Source of the DNA: Hypomesus transpacificus
Lineage: Eukaryota > Chordata > Actinopteri > Osmeriformes > Osmeridae
DNA length: 64,000 nt
Direction: 5' to 3'
Assembly (NCBI RefSeq): GCF_021917145.1
Contig: NC_061061.1
Location: 3,233,390-3,297,389 of the forward strand
A program made the translations under genes and the position numbers. Numbering within the stretch: the stretch's first letter is position 1; the number at the start of each line of letters is the position of its first letter. Positions 23,076 to 36,800 of this stretch are shown here, piece by piece. The notes beneath the pieces were generated by a model. The model was not told the origin of the DNA. It ran no database searches and worked only from the letters and a program-made list of their open reading frames with translations.

Positions 23076-23279
23076 GGGGTTTTGTCCAGGACGGCCAGTG
23101 TCCAGGAGAGTAGAAGTGCTGCCGGACAACCTGTGGCCACTCCTGCAGCGACCCGTCCTGATTGGTTAAGAGGTCAAACATTCTAAGGTTGAGGTTGTTG
23201 TTGTTTCATCTAAAGGGCAAAGGAGTGGCTGATTTGTTACCATCTTTGTAATGTTCTAACCAAAATAAAACAACTTAAA

Positions 23280-26269
23280 AACTTTCATTAATTCTTGTTC
23301 TTGAGCGCACTTCCAGATAACCTGTCTGGTGTGCTTCCAGAATGTTCCACTGCTCTCACTCCTAGCCTCAAACCCCCCCCCCCCCCCCCCCCCCCCTGTT
23401 TAGGCCAGCAGTTTTCCCACATCCTTTAATAAACGTACAGTTAAGCTAGTGCGTACGTGGGCAGCGTTCATGGGGACTGCAGCGGGATCTATTTATTTTT
23501 GCTCAGCAGTTTGGTGCCAAACTTATTTACATTTTCATTCATTTAGCAGACACTTATCCAAAGCGACTTCCAAGAGAGCTTTACAAAAGCGCATAGGTCA
23601 ATGATCATAAATAACGCCCCAAAATCATTGTGGGTAGCCAAAAATCGAAGCATACATTGTGAAAAGCAAATAAGAGCCATGAGGAAGAAACATAAGAGCA
23701 TGTAGTTCAACAAATTACAAATGAATCAACATGAACTTCAAAAGTGCAAGAGTGTACCTGTAGGAAAGCAAGCAACAATTAGAAAGTGTATATGTTTGGG
23801 TTTTTGATAAACACTTTTACTAGCGTTGATTAGGATACTGTGTTAATTGTCCGGGATTATCGATCTAAATGGATGCACTGACAAAGTAAATTGTTAAAAC
23901 TCAAACTTAATATTTTACTGGGGCACAGCAGATTTATACTGGGGCACGTGCCCCAGTAAAAAGGGTCTAACGATGCCCCTGGTGAAACCTTATGCCGTTC
24001 TGAGTGTGTGCTCACTTATTGCATCGTGTTGACACTGTTGTTGTTTTCTATAGGCATCGTATCAGTGGCACCAGACCTTGAATACCTGCTGTATGTTTTT
24101 TATTGGTGTATGAAATAAATCAACTATTTTGAGAATTTGTGAAGTTGTTCACTGAAGCCCCATTCCAGATCCTTGGTTTAGCTAATTACCTCAAACGAAC
24201 CGTTACATATGTATACTTGTGTATGTGTATATTTGAAGTGGGTAATTCTCCTCAGCTCTGGCTTGTTCTACTACTTCTCCTTCCTCACCTCTTGCTTCCT
24301 CTCTCTGATTTACAATAATCATGGTAGAGTAGGGAAGATTTAAAGCCTTCATTTTGTGACATGTTTGCCTTGTAATTGATTTAATTCATTTGCAATGTTA
24401 TTAAATGTATATTTACTTTAACCTTTGACCATTCTTGCTCTGATCTAACCCATAGTCAAATAACTGCCAATTTCCATTGGTATTGGCATCATTTCCATTG
24501 GTATTGGCATCATTTGGTTAATGTTAATATGCTTTTTAGTATCCCATCTTCCTTCAAACAGGGGAATTAGTTTTGGTTGTTTGGCCAATATTAAATCCCC
24601 TACACTAGTTAAAACACCCTTTAGACTTTTGACTGGACGCCTAGCCAACCGTGTCTGCACCCATTCACCTGGCTAATGCCCTGCCCACCTTGCCATAACA
24701 CTCCAATGATCAAATCATCTGGTCTCCTGTATCTCTGTGTCGAGCACTTGAGTTGTCGCTCCCATAACAATCCTAACAAGTCGTTGGATTTATCTATGTA
24801 TCTCTGGGTTACATGTAACCCAGGTAAAATAATGGACCAATTAAAAGCAAAACTATATAAAAGTAAATAGGTATATAATGGGAAAAAACTATTATAAGTT
24901 TGTCCAAAACTGCTAAATTAATAATAATATTAAATTTGAATAAAATATAGAAAACTGACAGGTTCACCGGAAGTCATGTGACTGATTAGTGGCGTGTCGG
25001 AATTGACGTGCGGACATCTGTCAGAGATTGATTGAGAGAACCAAAGAGAAGCACGCAAGACGGTGATCCCTGAAACATCTGGAAAACTTAACAAAAATAC
25101 TTATTAAATTGTTTAAGAACATTAAAAAACTATTCAGTTTTAAATGAATATCAATCGTAGAGTAACAATCCATTTTGGTTACTTTTATTGATGTGGATGG
25201 AAGCGGATTACAGAAATTGTTGCCATGCGGACTTTAGTGTTGTAGCCTAAATTATCCAACTTGGTGAGTCAACATACATTTGTATTTTATTTGTCAAATT
25301 AATGTACTTTGTTTTGGTTGAAAATATTGTAATTAGGGTTAGAAATAACATTTCAATTGTTTAGTGAAATGTAAACCTGTGAACATGTGGAGTTTAGCTA
25401 CACAGCTAATTCAATGTGTTCTAAGCTAGCACCTGAATCTCTGTAACCAGAAAATTATTTCGATTGGAAAATTTAATACATTTGTATGATCCTGTTGTTT
25501 AAATAAATAACAGGCCAGGTTTTTGATCTGGGATCGAAAGAGAAGAAAACCCTTGTGAAAACGTCGAGTCAAGACCTTGCTGGAAACCAACGGTTTCTAT
25601 GAACCGAGATGGCGAGCCACCCACGCGAGTAAAATCTTCTGGAGCGAGAGTGCAAACTCTTTTGACGACGATAAGTGAACTTGAACAGAACAAATCATAC
25701 AGAAATAAGTCATTTATCATTTATTTTGTTTACGATTCGAATTCTTTGTAATTGAATGGACATTGAATGTTTTGAGGACCAGTTAGTTGATCTTTTCTTA
25801 TTTTCCTTTTGAATATTGCATATATTCTATTGTGTGCCTTTAAGGCAGTAGTGTGGTTTAAACATATTCCAGGGTTTACTGAATAACAAAGTTAAACCAA
25901 ACAATCTTAACTGAAGTAAGATTTAAAAGATAAATAGGAGATCTACATTTAAAATTAATGTCTTTAATTAAAAACTGATAAGTGAACTAAAAGTATACAG
26001 TTAAATATAATTCTAAATTAGGAAAACCATGGTAAATAAATAGATATCCAAATAAAGTAATTCCAAGTCAATTTACATTCATAACTAAACAGAGATATAG
26101 CAGGATATAAAAGAATAACCACATTTCAAGCAAATTTCATTGGATTTATTATTTTTCATACATTCTGTAAAGTTTAAGTTGTGGTAATTTTCAGAGTATC
26201 TGGTTTGCTACAGAAAATAAATCTTTGTAATCATCCACCGTATCATATCTGTTCTCTCAGGAACCTAGA
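23280..26269. other. Interval without a supported gene
   Basis: Holds a poly-C tract (about 23372-23396), a SINE-like fragment (about 23530-23640), a hAT-like right end (about 23800-24005), and a 24-bp tandem pair TTCCATTGGTATTGGCATCA at 24470-24515. The remaining AT-rich sequence (24.9-26.2 kb) shows nothing I recognise. Confidence 0.5.
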
Positions 26270-26529
26270 GACCTGGTCCTTCTACTTGTACTTGTTACAT
26301 ACATCTTTGAGGTTTTGTGGTTATTCATATATTAGTTCTTAAAATCAAGACAAAGCTATCAGCAGACTGTATCGTTGATGTCAAGTATAAGGTAAATAAT
26401 TACCATAAAAATGCTATTTTACTGAAATCAGCAATAACAAAAAATAAAAAATAAATGATTAATATTACAATTATGAAAATACCTTAAAGATGGATGGCTT
26501 TTATGCAAGATAAATGTAATAAGGTGGGT

Positions 26530-27130
26530 TTGGAGAGTCAGACTCAGGCGTCGCTAGACCCGGTCCGGTCATGTCGTCCCATATCTCAAGAGCGCCCGCT
26601 CCCAATCCAAGCTCTTCTCATCTGGCCCCCCAATGGTGGAATCACCTCCCCACCTCCATCAGAGACACTGACTGTCCCCCCACCTTCAAGAAAAGGCTAA
26701 ATACGCATTTGTTCAGGGAGTACAACGGTACTTAGGAATTATTTGCTGGATCTGATGTTAGTTTCCTCCAGGAACACAATGACTCTTATTGAGGGATTTG
26801 TTGCTCCTGTTGGTTAGTTGTAACTGATTTAACTTTTGTACTCGCTGAGAATTATATTGTTGTTGCTTACTTTCCTACAGGTACACTCTTGCACTTTTGG
26901 AGGTTCATTTTGTCTAATTGTAACTTGTTTAGTAACTACATGCACTTATGTTTTTTCCCATTGGCACTTATTTGCTTCTCACAATGTATGCTTCATGTTT
27001 TGGCTCCCCACAATGTTTTGGGGGCTATCTCATTGTTTATGATCATAGACCTATGCACTTTTGTAAAGCTCTTTCTTGGAAGTCGCTTTGGACAAAAGCG
27101 TCTGCTAAATGAATAAATGTAATGTAATGT
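26530..27130 (+). mobile_element. Non-LTR retrotransposon 3' end fragment
   Basis: The plus strand reads HLAPQWWNHLPTSIRDTD then PTFKKRLNTHLF and a stop. This is the conserved C-terminal end of LINE ORF2 proteins (WNxLPxxIR..FKxxLKTHLF). It is followed by a tail with a fish repeat in reverse (GCGTCTGCTAAATGAATAAA). Confidence 0.65.
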
Positions 27131-27739
27131 AACATAAGTCTAGCTCTAGCATATGATTTTACATGAAGGTCAGAAAACAGTATTTGCACTCAAATTATCG
27201 TGAGAAAAAAGGTCTGGCGTAAATATTGATGTCCCTGACAAAGTAGATATCAAACTTCTGTCTCTGGAGGGTACGTATAGTGGGTTAAGCAAGAGAGGTT
27301 TCTATAGTGCACTGTGTTGCACACTTCTTGTATGCAGCAAACTTGGAAGAAAAAAAAGGTGATGAGCAGGGGACTGTGTCCCAGTAGAGCTTTATGTCTA
27401 GCAACGCCCCTGGTTAGACATACCAATATGTCTTCAGCAGATACAGCTAGCTCCTAGAGCCTAGGCAGGATGTCACAAGTTGTTTCAGTACTATTATTGC
27501 TTGTCACAATCAAGTAGACTTTTAAAACCTCTTAAAGGTATAGTATCTCAGTAAAAATACTACACACTTTACATCAACGCGAAGTGAGTATATTCTATAC
27601 ACATTTTTGGACAAAGGTTTGTTGAAGCATAATCAATAAGTCTCAGTAATCTGCCTACAGTATCATGAGGAAGTTTCATGTGATCTTCTGTAGACACATA
27701 TAAATGTAGAACTTCACCAAATGAAACTAAACTCTTTAC

Positions 27740-30700
27740 ACAAAAGAATACACAGAAAGACGTTCGATTAATATATAAATAACTCTGGGAAGAAGACTAA
27801 GGCATAGTAAAGGGACTTTAAGTTAAGCTAAGTACACTGTAAACCAAAAGAAAGTGTTTTGCCTACTGAAAACGATGTAAATAATTATATAAAAAAAAGA
27901 TTAATTGAAAAAGATTGTTCAATTTGTAATTTACCTAAAGATATTGCTTAGATGGCAAATAGTTTGATGTAACTAGTTTACACAAAGTTTATGAGTATTC
28001 TGAGTTAATTGGGTTTACAGTACAGTGTAACATATGCATAGTATCAGTGTTGAAGGGCAGTAGTGAAACAGAGAGGGTCCTCACAGGAGAACACGTTTCC
28101 TGCTGTTGTCACACGTTAGCATAGATATCTTCACCCATCACACTTTCATAAGAGTCACACCTGCCGTCGGCCTGTAGGAAATGACCCCATGGGATTGACA
28201 TCTGCATCTCTACGGTATTATTATTTTAGATGTCTTTTCATTATTACTTTTACTTCAGATCTCAGGGAGCAGTTAGTACAAACCTCCATATTGCCGCAAA
28301 CATATTGGTTGCCGGGGACTTCATTGTTGATGTTTTCTTGTCTGCAGGCAGAATGGAGCAAAACAGATTCAATAATAAGCTACTAATGACAATAATAATG
28401 TTATTTTATTTCATACAACATGACAAATATGAATCGATACAATCATACTTCAAAGAGCAAAGTAATATAGATTGACTGGGTGTAGTGTAACTGTTTGATA
28501 TATAAAAGATGACTCTCTTATCTGTCCTTCTCTCTGAGTGTGTGGGGGAGTGTGTTCACTTTACGAGGGGAACGTACGTTGCTGCAGAGTCGTCTGAGAC
28601 TGAGGCTTTGGCCCTAACCATTACAATGTCCTGTGTTGTGGTTGCATGCTGACCATCATGGCTCTTCCGACTGGGAGAAAAAAAGAATGTGAATTCAAAA
28701 GGAATCACCAGAAAAAGAAGAAAATCATTTAAAACTGTAGATGGCCCAAACCCCATCAACACACTTCACTCACCACTTCCTGGTTAACCTCCATGCTGAC
28801 ATGAATAACACCGACACCAAAAACGCTGATACGGCTATGGAAACGTGCACCGTCCATGTCATATCTGTTCAGAGATTAGACCATAAACCACCTTGAAGTC
28901 TCTTACTGTTTTAAATGAGTGGTTGTCTCTGATGTTTGATACTGTTTACAGATTGTAAAAGTGTGGGATGTCGTTTACAGTGAGGCTTCTTTCACAATAC
29001 CTTTTTTGGGCAACTTGAAGGCCTGGGTGGCGTTTCCCTCACTGTTGTTGGCATGGCAGAGGGTGTAGTCTGCAAAGCCAAGACTGCCTTGCAGGGTAAC
29101 GATGATCTCTCATCGGTACCTGTCTACCTTGGTGCTTGACAGAACTCCATCTGGGATAGACCACCAGACATCACTAAGGGGGAAAGATTCCACGATGCAC
29201 TGGCAGGTTGCCGTAGAGACGTTAGAGAAGAAGGCAGAGCCTACTTTAATCTCAGGAGGATCTAGTAAGAAAACAAAAAACACAACCACATACTCATTGC
29301 TACAGAATTGATGCCATGCCTTGGACCTTGGTCCTTGAGAAACAAAGTTAAATGTTGCAACAGTAAATTATTTCAGATGGTGAGACCATATTTTTCTTCT
29401 AGAAAGATATTTATTCTCTTACAATGACTCACTTCTAGGAGCTATGGTTTTTAAGCTATTAGACTCAGTTGGGATAAATATCCTACAAATGCTGTTAAAT
29501 CATTTATATTTTATTTTCTCATATGCATCAACTGTAATTTATATTCCTGTTATTTAAATTAATCCACTTACATTTGACATTTAGAGTCTGGTAGCTCCCT
29601 GCTTTTTTCCCTCCCCTGTAAGCTGCTGTGCACCTGAGAGACTTGTTGTGGTCAGCCACCGTGGGGGCAAAGGTCAAGGATGATGTCACTGGTCCTTGGG
29701 CAGCTTCTGTGATTGGACAGTGGGTGTTGCTGAGTGGCTCCAGGTCAGGACAGGGGGGTCAGTGGGGCAGGAGTGAGACACAGAGCAGGAAGCAGTGAAC
29801 AGCTCACCTACCCCCACTTCTTCACTCACTGACAGAGTGGGGGGCTCTGGCGACTCTGCAGAAAAAACGAGGTATAAACACAATCATAATTATCTTGTCA
29901 TATTCAAGGTATAATGTGTATTTCTGCAATCTGTTTTATTTTATTTTATAACTTCTATATTTCAACTTTTATATTTTAACCTCCTTTATTTCAGATTCAA
30001 ATTGTTTGAACTTACCTTTGATAACAATAGAAACTGTGTTGTCTGCATAAAAATACTTTTCGTAGTCTTTTATTTCAACCCTAAAATGAAAGGGTCCTGT
30101 GTCACTTTGATGAAGGGGATCAATCCTCAGAGAGCAGTTCTTGACTTGGAGATCTCCAACTAATTGTGTGCGGTCTTTGTAATCCTGCAACACTGAAGAC
30201 CTGTCTGGATGGTAGATCCTCTCGTGTTTTTTTTGGGCCCAAATCCCGGTGACTTCAGAGGACTTCTTCTCTGGTTCTGGGTAGTTGAAAGAGCAGGGAA
30301 CCATGACACAGGAGCCCAGCAGGGCAGAAACTGTACAGGGCACCTCAGCGGTCCAGGAAGAGGCTGAGCTCTGCACCACTGAAAAGTGTGGTAAAGGTCA
30401 CAGAAAGATATAGTTCAACCAACTAGGTAGTTAAAGAAGTTACAATGCACAGCAAACAAACGTGTTTGAGAAAACAAAGTCTGTTGGATATGCATGATGT
30501 ATTTCCAATTATGTCATTTCAACAGAGGTTTTAAAAAGTATCTGTTTCATCCAAAATTGTACCATAACGCAACAACAAATATAAGTAGATGTTTATTCTT
30601 ATTTTACTTTACCCCTGAGGAAATAGGAAAAGACAATGAAATGCAATTGACATCTGTGATCGTCCATATCCTTCAAGTGTCAGGTTCTGCAAAGAAATTG

Positions 30701-31740
30701 TTATTGCCATTCTATTGGCAATCTTTATCTGGTCCCTTTCCTTGTCTCAGTTACTTTTTCTGGGGAAATAAATTGAAAATGTACAAAATACAAGTGGAAA
30801 AATATTGAGAAAAATATATTGGATACAGTATCTTGCAAAAAATGTTTTGTAAGCTAAGCCTATTATTCAAACTCACTTTATCACTAACAATCACAAAACA
30901 ACAGTGCAATACAGCAAAAAGCTATATTTTAAATAAACTAAAAGTTGGAAGCTCAGAGTTTGTTCCAGCTTCATTATACACAGACAGAAAAAGCTTTGTT
31001 CAATTTCTTTATGGCCAATGGAGTAAAAATGAACTTGGAACTAGGAAACCATTCTAGCAAGTAGTTGGATTTATGTATGTCTCTGTAGGTTACATCATGG
31101 TGAGGTTTTGTAGTTATTCATATATTAGCTCTTAAAATCAAGACAATGCTATCAGCAGTCTCTTTTGTTTAAGTCAACTATTGAGTTAATTTTAATAAAA
31201 ATAATGATAATAATAATAATAATAATAATAGTAAGCTATATTACTAAAAACAACAATAACAACACATGTAGAAATTATTAGCGTTAATAATGATTACAAT
31301 AATTATAAGAAATACCTTAAAGATAGATGACTATTATGCAAGATGAATAAGGTGGGTTTGGACTTTGGAGAGTGAGATGCACTCTTATATAAGTCTTCAG
31401 CAGACGCATTTAGTACTTAGAGTCTAGGCAGGATGTCACAAGTGGTTTCAGTGCTGTGGCTTCTTGTCGCAGGACAATGTAGACCTTTTAGACCTTAAAA
31501 GCACAATATCTCAGTAAAGATACTGCACAATTTATATCAAAGCGAAGTTTGATATATTCTAAACACACTTTTGAACGAAGTATTGTTGAAGCATCATCAA
31601 TAAGTCTCAGTAATCTACATACAGTATCAGGAGGAAGGTTCATGTGGTCTTTTGTAGACACATATAAATGTAGAACTTCCTCAAATGAAACAAAACACTT
31701 TACAGGAAAGACGAAACAGGAAGAGATTTTTTGATATGAC
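27740..31740 (-). repeat. Tandem duplication unit B (Siglec gene B and flanks)
   Basis: Counterpart of unit A. The 5' ends of the units share a block found at about 27640-27735 and 31590-31695, including GTAGACACATATAAATGTAG in both. The exon-2 C2 copy and the WAP block of unit A have no counterpart here. Confidence 0.85.
28109..30667 (-). pseudogene. Siglec-like gene B, disabled copy of gene A
   Basis: Counterparts of eight of the nine gene A exons are present with the same borders: 30667-30613, 30378-30016, 29855-29572, 29261-29001, 28864-28774, 28670-28560, 28341-28284 and 28171-28109. The V exon is intact and keeps the Arg in GPFHFRVEI. Breaks: a 7-bp deletion in the C2 exon causes a frameshift with a stop at 29683-29685. 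A TGA at 29110-29112 in the next Ig exon stands where gene A has TCA. The second C2 exon is gone, in a deletion of about 0.4 kb between 29261 and 29572. In the tail, the tyrosine of the YGNM site is a cysteine (codon TGC). A truncated soluble V-domain product remains possible, but a full receptor is not. Confidence 0.85.
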
Positions 31741-33838
31741 TATAAAAATTGCATCATTTTAATTACTATTGCACACAAGTGCACAAAGCTTATGATGCAG
31801 TCGGTTATTAATATGTTGGTGAGACACACAAACACAGATTCCTGGAACTATTGATAGAGTGCAGTGCCTGTGATGGTGATGCCAGTTCTTCTCAGTGGCT
31901 TTGGTTCCTACATTTCTCACAATTGAAATTCTCAAAACTCCCCATAGACATGGTTCTCCCCAGAGCCATAGAAAAAGAGAGTTGCGACACGTTTTGATCT
32001 CGCCGACACGTGATCACGTGGTTCATGTAGACCAGAACTTGTATTTATAAGCGGACAATCTGTGATGTGTGATGGTATTCAGAAAAAATGCAGAAATTAA
32101 ACTCCTGGTTTTTAAATTGGTTCTATTGCAATTGGAAGACTTATACTATAGTGAAATTAAGTGAATAGATGGTAAACGCTAAACAGCTGTGTTGTTCAAA
32201 GAAAAAAGAAAACAGTTGTGTCAGCGCGAGCGGTTTGTTTGATTCTAGGCGCGCTGATAGGCTATTGTCTATTTGAGTTGATTCATTAAGTAAAAACTAA
32301 GAGTAATTGAGAAAGTGAGAAGAGTATTACATGGCACTATCTATAATTCCAGTTATTAATATTTGTGCATTATTATAAGTCATTAGCAATATTCTGAAAC
32401 TGTGAATGAAAGGTGTTTATATTCAATTTTCCTGAGATAAGTATGGCAGTTTATATTTGAGCTCTCAGGTTTAGTATGTTGGCCAACATTAGTGGTAACA
32501 TGTTTAACTTACAACTGTGAAGGGTGATTTTGAGTAACCAGGATGTTTCTATACACTTTGCATTTGTTTTATTTTCCTAATTGATCTAGTGTAATAAATC
32601 ATTACTAATTTTCAACTTTTAAACTATTTGCTTATACTGTGAAGTTTTGATCTTCTCTGAAGTAGGGGCATCTCATCCTCTGCCAGTAGAGTATGGTAGT
32701 TATGGGAAATACAGGGTAAGTTGCACATATGGACACTTATGTTTGTATTCTGTCATTTAGGTCATCACTGTGACATGTACAAATCCTAAAGCCTAAACTA
32801 TTATATTTGTTTCACTTAGGGCAGGTTAGGCTTGGGACTTGTAGTCCTGGGGGTTAGGGACTCAAATCCTTTTATCTCCAGCCTTTCAGGGAAGAGTTAT
32901 TTACCCCTAATAAGCGGACGTAGGTCCTGTTCGCTGCATACGTGGACAGCTGGACGCCTATCGGCCTCAGACTAAATAATTTTCCCATTACATCTCAAAT
33001 AGCTTCCATTCATGCTAATCAAGATTAATGTAAGATCAATGAGTTCACAAAAATATTAAACAAAACAACATTAATCCCCATGGATTGATGGATTTACTTT
33101 CAGGTTGATATTTCACTATGACGTTGTGTGAAAGGGCCAATTATAGCCTACATTGAAAAATATGTGCTTTTTGTAGTGAGTGAATATACTACTAAAGTAT
33201 CTTTTGCCAATAGTAATACTTCATGTAAAGTTCAAAGTGTGCTTTTTTTAAGGAGAATGACCACCTGAGAAAACATTTAATTATGAGAAAAGAAAAAAAT
33301 GCCAAAGACAAAGTAATTTACCCCCAGCCTCTAGATGTCAGAATAGGACCCACGTTTGTGTCGCTAGATATGACGCTTCACTGTACAAAAGACAAAATAG
33401 GTCTCAGTCACCCCCAGATTCATTTTCTCCAGACATCAAAGCAGAGAGGACAGCCTTGCTCAGGTACAAGATCATTCCTCACGCACATTTGAAGCTTCGG
33501 CTTTTAGAATATTGGAATTGGGTTAATTCTTATAACAAATTCATGATGTATCTCTTTGCAACTTTTGGCGCTTCAGTGTTTTATTCAGCTCTTTCTGTTT
33601 TGTTTGTATTATTAATATATATTGTATATTATGATCATATATTGTTCTCTGTCATTTCCCCCTACTTGACAACTGTCACATTACCATTTATGTTGTGTTG
33701 ATCATCATGTGGGGTTGTTTCACAACATGTGTCCCAATGTTTGTGAAACACCAGCATATTATGTTGGAGTTTCAATTATTATTTTATTTTTGACATTTAT
33801 TTTGTCTGTGTAAACAGTGTTGTTAATGTACCACCGAC
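30668..33838. other. Intergenic region between divergent Siglec-like genes B and C
   Basis: The first kilobase matches the 5' flank of gene A. At about 31205-31230 there is an (ATA)n run. At 31790-31960 there is similarity to 9440-9640. The remainder (32.0-33.8 kb) is unique; a frame at 33283-33492 has no support as an exon. Any shared promoter activity is inference. Confidence 0.45.
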
Positions 33839-36800
33839 ATGGACCAAAAAGATAAAGTTCTGATCTATATTTGGCTGGGTATCGGAGGTAAAAACCCAAT
33901 TACTTTACATACTTTTCTTAAATTCCATTCAACACCTTTCAGCTGTAGATAATTGTATAAACTGATCAAATCAAAATGGCTTTCCTAATAACATAATCAA
34001 TTGTTGTTTTAAAGGCTATTTTTGAAAGTTGATAACACACGTTGTACACTCCGTTACTCTCTCCTGTAGTCCTTAGCCAGCCTGTGTTCTCAGACGGATG
34101 GACGGCAACTGTTGTCAAAGACATGACCGCCCTGGTCTCATCTTGTGTGGTGGTGCCATGCTCTTTCAAATACACTGGCGCCAATCGGCCTACATCCAGA
34201 CTATCTGGCATCTGGCACTTCAAAGAAAAGCCGAAGGAAAACATCTACCATGAGGATAGTGTGAAGATTGTAGACAACTTCAAAGGTCGCACAAAGCTAC
34301 TGGGAAGTTTGGGAGAAGGCAACTGCTCCTTGATGATGGATCAAGTGAAGGACCATGACAACGGACCTTTCTGTTTCAGAATCGAGATTCCTACGCACGA
34401 TCAATATTCCTATGTCGACGAGTGTGTCCGGATAGCAATGCTCTGTATGTAATAAATGCAGTGCGGTCAAAAAAACACTCAAAAAAACAACACATACACA
34501 CGTGCACAATAGATAAAGTAATACAAAATACATTATGAAACACTAGACTGAATGGTCAGTAGTGAAAACATGTCTATAACTCTTCATGACTGATCAATTT
34601 TTTTGTTTTGGCTCTTCCAGCACAGCCATTGAAACCGACCTTGCTTGCTCCTAAGACAGCCACGGAGGGTGAGCCTTTCACCATCACCTGTTCTGTCATG
34701 CACACCTGTCCCTCCGAGTGGCCTTCTCTCACCTGGAGTACCGGAGAGAGCATCATCACCTACCACAGGAACCACGGCTTAGGCAAATGGGAAACCCTTT
34801 CTACACTGACCCTTCTTCCCCAGGAGAAGGACGACCACTCGGAGGTCAGCTGCACAGCAAATTTCCACGGAGGGAAAACCTCTTCTGAGCGATTCCAGAT
34901 CTTCGTGAAACGTAAATCTTTGTCCATCTACCCCTTTCTTCTCGGCTCTCTCCACCTCCATCTTGTACTTCCATGTGAACAGTTATGTTTGAGTTTGCAC
35001 TTGTGTGAAAGCAAACATCTTGTATTCACAGGTAAGGAGAACATCTGGTACATCATTGTTCCTGTCACTGTTGGCCTTGGCACTGCAGTGATGTTTGGAG
35101 CACTTTGTGTTTTGATGAGGAAGAAATACAAGTAGGTTTATCATACAAGCTGAGATACTGTGGTAATTTAGCGACCGTGCTAACGTGTGGACTGGGTATA
35201 ATTATGTAAATTATTTATGTCTGCAAACAATATGTTGTATTGGAATTCAGGGTATTATTTTTTTTAGTTAACCAGACAATATTTGGTACTTTTTGGTTTA
35301 TTTTAGGAGACAGATTGTGGAGCTTCAAACCAGAAGTGGTAACAGGCACGTGCACACAAGGGTCGAATTTACATACTGTATATTCACACATATTCTACTG
35401 TACCATCCATGAAAAATATATTTTAATGATTTTTTACGTGTTCTAATGTCTTTTCTCTGCCATGTATTAGCATGTGGAACCGTTTCTCCAGAATGTCCCG
35501 CAGGTGAGTTCAGACATTAAGGATCAGATACTGATTAAGAATCCAGATACTGGGCTTGAAAATTTATTCTCCAAACACTCTCTGAGATAATTTACAGTTG
35601 AGATGAATCATGCTTTCATAGCCCATAATAGTAACACATATATATATAGGCTTAGCCTATTATGTGTGTATCTCTGTGTGGGAACAGTTTTTCTTTCTAT
35701 TCATTACTCAGGTTTAACTCTGGTGGCTCCGAACCAGGATCGGCCTCCACTGAGCAAAGGCAGGTAATTCTTTTTTCATCAAATCTATTCAGTTCAATTC
35801 CTTTTATTGATCCTGCAGGAGATTCATCAGTCAATATTCAATCAAACAATATTTATTTGTAGAGCATGTTCAAAAACAACCTTGGTCTGCCAAAGTGCTG
35901 TACAAGAGGCCAAAATAAAATCTCAGAAAAGGAGATACAAAATTCAGTAATAAAAAGATAAAATGGTAAACAATGATTAAGGAATATTTAAAGCCAGAGA
36001 GGATGATGGTTGAAATAGAAGGTGATAGTCTGGTGTGCATGGGTAGGCTCTTCCATAGTTTGGGATCAGTAACTACAAACATGCATTTGTCAGTTTTGTT
36101 TGGTTTTTGATCTAGGCACAGAGTAGACCGAAATCAGAAGATCTCAGAGTTCTTGATGGAGTATACTGCTGTCGTTTGTCGGTCAGATATTTATTTTTTA
36201 AGATATGTAGTGCTTGGTACACATACAGTACGATGTAGTAAATTATCTACTTCTCAGGAATCAAGTGCAAAGCTATTAAAATCGGTTTTAACTGACTCCA
36301 CATGATAAGTCTGGCAGTTGCATTCTGTACCAGTTGAAGACGAGAGGGGGAAGACTGAAAGATACCGAAATAATGAGAATTGCAAAAATGTAGGCGAGAT
36401 GTTACAAAAGCGGGAATAACAGTTTTTAAAGATAATTGTTACATTCAAACGATTCATTAAGATCTTGTGGTCAACCAGATTGAACACTGCACTGAGATCT
36501 AACACAACCAAAGCCATGGATTTCCCTGAATCAGTCTCAGAAAAAATATTATTTGAATTTCTTAAGAGAAGATTCTGTACTGTCCTGCTCAGGTAACACT
36601 GTGTGCACCATTGCTGAATACGTTTTTATTAAGTGACTTCAGTTATTCTACACATGGAGAATACACACAATGACAGCAATCTACTGGAGTACTGTCCGGT
36701 CTACTGGAAATGTCAAGACACTTGAACAGAAAAACCTGGCAGGTATTGCTCAAAATGCATAATGCAAACATTCAACCTCAGTGTTTCATGGTCTTTTGTA

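Noticed and set aside
25499-25720. 73-codon minus-strand frame in the gene-poor region
   Set aside because: No domain, no splice partners, and no counterpart in the duplicated unit.
33283-33492. 69-codon frame upstream of gene C
   Set aside because: No signal peptide or Ig features, and gene C has a better start at 33839.
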